A stretch of DNA of 26,503 bases. Source: Paenarthrobacter nitroguajacolicus JCM 14115 (GTDB lineage Bacteria; Actinomycetota; Actinomycetes; Actinomycetales; Micrococcaceae). The DNA is taken from positions 1-26,503 of the forward strand of contig BBFS01000067.1 of the NCBI GenBank assembly GCA_001313365.1, written 5' to 3'. Positions 21,144 through 26,503 of the stretch are shown here, in pieces (position 1 is the first letter of the stretch; each line of letters begins with the position of its first letter). A model generated the notes under the pieces. It did not search any database. It saw only the letters and a list, made by a program, of their open reading frames with translations, and was not told the DNA's origin. The position numbers and the translations under genes are program-made.

Positions 21144-21184
21144 AAAGGCCGGAATCACCGTGTTTCCACGTGATTCCGGCCTTT
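21144..21184. terminator. Terminator of the tRNA-Pro gene
   Basis: AAAGGCCGGAATCAC (21144-21158) pairs with GTGATTCCGGCCTTT (21170-21184); GTG and CAC extend the stem past one bulged C, around loop TTTC. On the - strand it follows the tRNA 3' end by one base and is followed by GGTCGTTAATG. Confidence 0.8.
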
Positions 21185-21185
21185 A

Positions 21186-21262
<77 letters not shown>

Positions 21263-21403
21263 CTGGTTCCACCGTTCTCCGCCTAAGTTTTCCTCCGAAG
21301 AGTCCCACCTAAGCAGTCCGGCCGAACCACCTCCAAAAGCTTACACGAAGTTGGAGGTCGGAGACGCCATCACAGCCAAAGTGGGCTGTGATGCCCGTCT
21401 CAC

Positions 21404-22973
21404 TTAGCGCTTCTTGCCACGCTTCTCGCGTACGCGCATGTTGACCTCGATGGGTGTGCCCTCGAAGCCGAACGTTTCGCGGAGGCGACGCGTGATGAAG
21501 CGACGGTATCCGGGGGGGTCCAGGAAGCCGGTGGTGAACAGCACGAACTTCGGCGGACGGCTGGATGCTGGGTGCCAAAGAGGATACGGGGGGGCTGCTT
21601 TCCGCCACGAACCGGGTGCGGGTGGGCTGCCACGAGTTCGCCAAGGAACGCGTTGAGGCGTCCGGTGGGGGGGATGCGGCGGTCCCAGCTCTCCAGCGCG
21701 ATGTCCAGCGCGGGGGGGACCAGGCGGTCCTTATGCCAGCCGGTCTTGGCCGAGATGTTCACGCGGGGGGGTGCCCACTCCACGTGGGCCAGGTCCTGCT
21801 CGATTTCACGCTCAAGGTAACGGCGGCGTTCGTCGTCCAGGAGGTCCCACTTGTTGAACGCGAGCACCAGCGCACGGCCGGACTCAATGGCCAGCTGCAG
21901 GATACGGACGTCCTGCTCGCTGAGGACCTCGTCGACGGCAAGAAGCACGACGCGACCTCCGCCTTTTCGAGGGCGGCCTGCGTACGCAGGGAAGCGTAGA
22001 AGTCGGCGCCCTGTGCCATGTGCTGGCGGCGGCGGATACCTGCGGTGTCCACGAAGCGCCACGTGCGGTCGCCAAGTTCGATGAATTCGTCAACCGGGTC
22101 GCGGGTAGTGCCGGCCAGCGGATCCACCACAACGCGCTCGGAGCCTGCGAGCTTATTCAGCAGGGAGGACTTACCCACGTTCGGGCGACCGATCAGGGCG
22201 ATACGGCGGGGGGGACCGCCGGAACGCTCAACGCCGTCCACCAGCGAGTACTCGGGCAGGGTGTCCATGACGTGGTCCAGGAGGTCGGCAACGCCACGGC
22301 CGTGCAGAGCCGAAACCGGGTACGGCTGGCCGAAGCCCAAGCCCCCCCACAGGGCAGCGGAATCGGCCTCCTGTGCGAAGTCATCCACCTTGTTGGCCAC
22401 CATGATGACCGGCTTCTTGCTCTTGCGGAGCATCTTCATGACGCCCTCGTCAGTCGCGGTCGCTCCAACGGCGGAGTCAACGACGAAAAGCACGGCGTCG
22501 GCAAGCTCTACGGCCATTTCGGCCTGCTCGGCTACGCGGGCGTGGATGCCCTTGCGTCGTGCTCCCAACCACCGGTATCCACCAAGGTGAAGTTGCGGCC
22601 GTTCCAGCGCGCCGAGTACATGACGCGGTCGCGGGTAACGCCCGGGGTGTCCTCCACAACAGCTTCGCGGCGGCCGAGGATGCGGTTGACCAAGGTGGAC
22701 TTGCCCACGTTGGGGGCGTCCGATGATGGCCAGAACCGGGTCCAGCTTGAGGGGACCTTCGTCGCCTTCATCGCCGTATTCACCGCTGAGCAGCGCGGCA
22801 TCTTCTTCGTCGAGTTCGTAGTCCTCCAGGCCTGCCCGGAGGGTGGCCGCGCGAAGCTCGGCTTCGTCGTCGTCGAGGGCCGCCAGGTTTTCCGCCACCT
22901 GGTCGGTGCCGGTGGGCGTGTATTCGTCGTCGCCGGCTCCGTGGAGGCCGGATTTTTGAGTCGTATCGCTCAT
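21404..22973 (-). CDS. der: Ribosome biogenesis GTPase Der (EngA)
   Basis: Essential double GTPase for 50S subunit maturation. An acidic N-terminal extension of about 75 residues, usual in actinobacteria, precedes the first G domain: [18 protein letters not shown] (after repair of a 5-C run near 22712), [18 protein letters not shown] and MVANKVDD. The second G domain has [45 protein letters not shown] and [11 protein letters not shown]. The C-terminal KH-like domain includes [40 protein letters not shown] and EKRGKKR; the stop is TAA at 21404-21406. The start is ATG 22973 with AAGGAAAG upstream. Frame breaks lie near 22712, 22560, 21955 and 21570. Extra residues sit on 7-base runs at 22208-22213 and 22345-22350, and others near 21585, 21665, 21713 and 21765. 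It lies 10 bases after plsC2, last in the rluB-tyrA-cmk chain. Confidence 0.95.
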
Positions 22974-22983
22974 TGCACTTTCC

Positions 22984-23720
22984 TTAGTGGTGGTCTGCCG
23001 GCGTCCCGGCTACTGCTGTATGGCGGTGCTGCGAAGTGGGTTCGCCGGGCGCAGGTTCCAGGGGAAGGCCCTGGCCTGTGGCCCGGATGGCGTCCTGGAC
23101 GTGTTCGGCCAGGGCTTCACGGATCTCCGCAGCCGCCCTGTCCATTGAAACACGCCCGGGTTCGCCCTTCCGGCGCTTCACCGTGATGGGTTCACCGAAG
23201 CTGACATGCAGCTTGCGGCGGGGTTTGGGGATATGTCTCGATGCTCATCACCCTGGCGGGTTCCGAGAATGGCCACAGGGATGACGGTAGCTCCCGAGTT
23301 GAGGGCGAGCCATGCAACTCCACTGCTGATGCTTTCGGCAGAGCCGCTCCCCCGGGTTCCTTCGGGGAGAATCCCTACGCAACGACCGGCGTCGAGCAGT
23401 CTCCTGCCGACATGCAGGGCGGTGCGATCACCGGCGCGGTCAACTGGAATCTGTCCGGATCCCCTCAGGACAGAGCCCAGGAAGCCTTTGAACATCTCCT
23501 TTTTAACGAGGATATGCATGGGGCGCGGCGACGCACCGTACATCACGGGCCCATCCAGGAAGCTGATGTGGTTCGCGGCAAATATCACGGGTCCGGCAGC
23601 GGGAACGTTGCTTTTGCCTGCCACGATGGTCCGGTAGATGACGTGATCCAGGAACCAACCAACCGGTCGGCTCCACATCTTGCTCCCCCCACAGAGGGGG
23701 AGCTGATTCTCAGTCACCAT
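22984..23720 (-). CDS. 1-acyl-sn-glycerol-3-phosphate acyltransferase (PlsC family), copy 2
   Basis: A second PlsC-like acyltransferase of about 245 residues. Motif [19 protein letters not shown] (NHxxxxD). Then [38 protein letters not shown] (EGTR glycerol-phosphate motif) and [20 protein letters not shown]. The C-terminus should continue through [20 protein letters not shown]; a break near 23226-23232 hides this. The stop is TAA at 22984-22986. The start is ATG 23720, inside the last codons of cmk (11-base overlap), so translation is coupled. Position between cmk and der is conserved in actinobacteria, where the product is annotated as a lysophospholipid acyltransferase. The physiological difference from copy 1 (4435-5233) cannot be told from sequence. 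Confidence 0.92.
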
Positions 23721-24427
23721 AGATAACCTTGCTCACGATCGCCAAGGCGGTCTGGACGGTTTCCTCAAAGTTCAGTTCCGAAGAATCGAGTGTCACCACA
23801 CCGTCGGCCGCCTGGGTGAAGTTCACTACCGTTGAGTCCTTGGCGTCACGCTGGATTACCTGGGCATTGAGCTGTTCTTTGGTCTGCGTGCCGCCCAACT
23901 GGATCCCACGACGCCGCATCCTGGCTTCCTCGCTGGCGGTCAAGAGCATGCGGACCTCGGCATTGGGGGGGACGACGACGGTGGTGATGTCGCGCCCCTC
24001 CACCACCATGCGGCGGTGGTGCTGATCGATCAGCTCGCGCTGGCGACGGATCAGCTCGGTGCGGGCACCGAGCGTCGTGGCGACAGCACTGACCGACGAC
24101 GAGATCAAAGGATCCCGGATTTCGTCCGTGATGTCCGTTCCATCAACCGCCACATACTCCGTGGCAGTCGTGGTGCTGATCTCCAGCGGCATGATTTTGG
24201 AAGCCTGTTCCACCGCAGCGCCATCCTGGAGGTCAACGCCGGTCTTGAGGCAGTACCACGTCAGCGCCCGGTACATTGCGCCGGTATCCAGGTATGCCAG
24301 TTTCAAGCGCCGGGCAACTTCCTTGCTGACGCTGGACTTGCCGGACCCCCGAAGGGCCGTCAATTGCGATCACGAGCGGCTTGCCGGGACGGGCAACTGT
24401 TTCCGGGCCAAAAAATTCACGCGTCAT
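23710..24427 (-). CDS. cmk: Cytidylate kinase
   Basis: Essential enzyme that phosphorylates CMP and dCMP with ATP. The N-terminus reads MTREFFGPETVARPGKPLVI, then AIDGPSGSGKSSVSKEVARR (P-loop) once one G is removed at 24345-24349, where 5 replace 4. Next are YLDTGAMYRALTWYCLKTG, ITDEIRDPLISSSVSAVA, MVVEGRDITTVVVPNAEV, then LTASEEARMRRRGIQL and VIQRDAKDSTV. It ends VSKVIYGD, with stop TGA at 23710-23712. ATG 24427 overlaps the stop of tyrA (TAATG). An extra Pro (VVVPPNAEV) lies on the G run at 23966-23972. It is second in a four-gene overlapping chain, so expression is likely coupled with tyrA and plsC2. Confidence 0.95.
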
Positions 24428-25546
24428 TACTGAAGTACCCGCCATCCACGGTCAGTCAAAGCTTCAACAAGGAGGTCATGCTTGCTGGGAAGCACGGAAA
24501 GTTCCACCATGCCCACGTTCTGTCCCGACGAATGGTCGAGCCGAAGGTCTTCGAGGTTCACCCCCCCGATCTCGCCGATCTCCGTGAGGAGGTGCGCGAT
24601 CTGGCCGGGCTTGTCATCCACCAGGATGGTGAGCCACGAGTACGCCTGGGGGAGGTCCGCCGTGCTTGCCCGGGATCCTGGCCTGGCCTGCATTCCCCCC
24701 CTCGCTGATGAGCTGGGCAAGGTCAAGCCGTGCACCGGGTGCAAGCGGTTCTTCCAAGGTACCGATCAAACGGTTCAGGTCCTCGCGCACACCGTGCAGG
24801 ATGGACACCACCTTTTCCGCGTTGCCGCCCCAGGATCTGTACCCAGAGGGTGGGATCGCTTGCTGCAATGCGGGTAGTGTCCCTGAGTCCGTTGCCCGCC
24901 AAGGAGAGGGCATGCAGCGGCGTGCCTTGCAAACGGCTCGCCAGAAGCGACGACATGATCTGCGGCAGATGCGACACCAACGCCACGGCTTCATCATGCT
25001 CGTCCGCGGTGAACTGGGAAACGATCGCTCCCAGATCGCCCGCAAGTGAACGTGCAGCCTGAAGTGCAGCATCCGACGTTTCTTCGGAGGGGGGGCAAAG
25101 CACCCAGGGCATGGAGGTGAAAAGCTCTCCCCCTGGCCGCAACCGGGCCGGACTTCTCCCTGCCTGCCATGGGGGGGTGGGTACCCACATAGCGGGCAAG
25201 GTCCACGCCGCGTTCGCGCAGCTGCGCCTGGATGGTGGCTTTGACGCTGGCAATATCAGCCACGACGCGGACGGGTAGTCCGCCAGGGCCTTCTGCACGA
25301 CGTCTGCTGTAACATCCGGCGGAGCCGCGACAACTACCAGTTGGGGTTCTTCATCCAGCTCCCCCAACGGACGTCCTGCACCGATATCCACCGCGACCGC
25401 CTGGTTGGTGGGCGAAGGATCGAAAAGGAAAACCGGGACCCCGCGTCCGCGCAGGCCCAGGCCGATGCTGGCTCCAAGCAAGCCTGTACCGAGGACGACG
25501 ACCGGGCCATCAAGATGACCCCTGCCGTGCGTACCGAATGCGACAT
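24427..25546 (-). CDS. tyrA: Prephenate dehydrogenase with C-terminal ACT domain
   Basis: Tyrosine biosynthesis enzyme that oxidatively decarboxylates prephenate with NAD(P)+. N-terminal Rossmann motif: VVVLGTGLLGASIGLGLRGR. Then LVVVAAPPDVTADVV, ADIASVKATIQAQLRERG, YVGTHPMAGREKSGP (the catalytic-type His and conserved GREKSG), HDEAVALVSHLPQIMSSLLA and LAGNGLRDTTRIAASDP. A C-terminal ACT domain, WLTILVDDKPGQIAHLLTEI through MVELSVLPSKHDLLVEAL, suggests feedback control, probably by tyrosine. The start is ATG 25546 (MSHSVRTAGV), two bases before the rluB stop; one lost C near 25525 must be restored. Other breaks: about 25275, 25155-25180, 25120, 24820 and 24690. The stop, TAA at 24427-24429, shares a base with the cmk ATG. 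With aroG at 2968-4368 it is the second aromatic-pathway gene here, but the two are far apart. Confidence 0.93.
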
Positions 25547-25548
25547 GC

Positions 25549-26503
25549 CTAGAGTCCCACCGATGCCAGGAGGTGTCCGACTTCCTGCCTGCCGAGGTTG
25601 CGGATGCTGCCCTGGCGCTGGTCGCCCAAGCCAATGGGGGGCCCACCTTGACGCGGACAAGACGCTCCACCGGGAACCCGACGGCGTCGAACATGCGACG
25701 CACAATACGGTTCTTGCCCGAGTGCAGGACAACCTCAATCAGGACGTGGCCTGGAGTGGAGTCCACCAATCGGAAGGAATCCACTGCAGCAACGCCGTCT
25801 TCAAGCTCGACGCCGTTCTTCAGCTTGGCGCCCACACCTTGCGGGAACGGGCCACGCACCTGGACCAGGTACGTCTTGGGTACCTCATACGAAGGGTGCG
25901 TCAAGCGGTTGGCAAGTTCGCCGTCGTTGGTCAGCAGCAGCAGTCCCTCAGTGGCGACATCGAGGCGGCCGACGTGGAACAGTCGTTCGCCCTTGTTCTT
26001 GTTGTTCTTGAGGAAGTCGCTGATGCAGGGACGGCCCTCGGGGGGGTCTTCCATGGTGGAAACGACGCCCTTGGGCTTGTTGAAGACCATGTAGACGAGG
26101 GTTTCGTCCAGCTGGATCCGGATGCCATCGACGTGGATGACGGCAGACGTTGGGTCCACTCGCATACCAAGTTCGGTGGTAACCACTCCATCAACTTCGA
26201 CGCGTCCTTCGAGGATCATTTCCTCGCACACACGGCGTGAAGCCACACCAGCCTGTGCCATGACCTTCTGCAGGCGGACGCCGTCAACGTCGTGAAGGTC
26301 GGACTGCGGGACTTCCTGGCGCGGGCCGCGGTTGCGACCCGGCTTCCGGATGGGTCCCAGGTTCTGGCCGAAGCGTTCGCTGCCGAAGGCCTTGGAGCCG
26401 TACTGCCGTGCAGGTTTCGCCTTGGGCTTCAGCGCCCGGAGTGCCGGGGCTTTGCCGAAGCCGGGCTTGTTGGAGCCTGGCTTGCGGAAGGGCTTTGCGG
26501 GCC
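25549..26503 (-). CDS. rluB: 23S rRNA pseudouridine synthase (RluB/RsuA family), 5' end beyond window
   Basis: Converts a specific uridine of 23S rRNA to pseudouridine. An S4 RNA-binding domain (KVMAQAGVASRRVCEEMI, then LEGRVEVDGVV) is followed by the synthase domain: YMVFNKPKGVVSTMEDPEGR, LFHVGRLDVATEGLLLLTND (catalytic Asp in RLD), LTHPSYEVPKTYLVQVRG, VLHSGKNRIVRRMFDAVGFP and VKRLVRVKVGP-like VERLVRVKVGP. It ends QEVGHLLASVGL with stop TAG at 25549-25551. Before the S4 domain lies a long basic Lys/Pro/Gly-rich tail (KPFRKPGSNKPGFGKAPALR and more), running off the window end, so the start is not seen. A break near 25637 changes the last 25 residues and artificially fuses the frame to tyrA. 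An extra Pro lies at 26041-26046. Confidence 0.93.

Overview
The window is chromosomal DNA from a high-GC actinobacterium. It most resembles the Micrococcaceae (Arthrobacter/Paenarthrobacter type), judging by base composition, GTG starts and gene order. Three conserved actinobacterial blocks are present. (a) A PASTA Ser/Thr kinase (PknL type), class II DAHP synthase, PlsC, glucokinase and a FadD15-like acyl-CoA ligase. (b) gcvH - garA - MerR(FtsR-like) - bifunctional nuclease - MerR. (c) rluB - tyrA - cmk - plsC - der, followed by tRNA-Pro. I see no insertion sequence, prophage, CRISPR array or other accessory island.

Layout. 1-2900 (+): the 3' part of a LysM/transglycosylase gene, then the kinase. 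2968-5233 (-): aroG and plsC. 5344-7503 (+): two tandem alpha/beta hydrolases and a small membrane protein. 7537-8616 (-): ROK glucokinase. 8809-10624 (+): acyl-CoA ligase. 10707-14133 (-): pyruvate carboxylase, with a CRP-like site upstream. 14438-15255 (+): an orphan ParA ATPase behind tandem hairpins. 15349-18438 (-): the gcvH-garA-merR-bfn-merR cluster. 18558-19148 (+): a four-helix membrane protein. 19221-20438 (-) and 20608-21054 (+): an MFS transporter and divergent MarR regulator sharing a repeat-rich control region. 21186-21262 (-): tRNA-Pro(GGG). 21404-26503 (-): der, plsC2, cmk, tyrA and rluB, the last running off the window.

The genes serve central metabolism (anaplerosis, aromatic amino acids, glucose phosphorylation, one-carbon metabolism), lipid synthesis (two acyltransferases, acyl-CoA ligase, hydrolases), cell-wall and division control (LysM enzyme, PASTA kinase, ParA, FtsR-like MerR) and ribosome biogenesis (Der, RluB). 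A PASTA kinase and a GarA protein with a phospho-acceptor Thr pair in one window suggest, but do not prove, a regulatory link.

The most striking property is sequence quality. Almost every long gene is broken or carries extra residues at G or C runs of 5-8 bases where the protein family predicts 4 or 5. Many 2-3 base runs have lost one base. Four intergenic hairpins confirm this independently, because one arm has 4-5 bases in a run and its partner has 6-8. I read these as sequencing or assembly errors, not gene decay, since essential genes (der, cmk, pyc, aroG) are hit equally. Gene coordinates below therefore span the intended gene from start to stop, with internal breaks noted. I found no convincing undescribed system. 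The best leads are non-coding: the parA leader hairpins, the gcvH-garA structure, the long palindrome at 21061-21121, and the operator arrays before pyc and between marR and the transporter gene.
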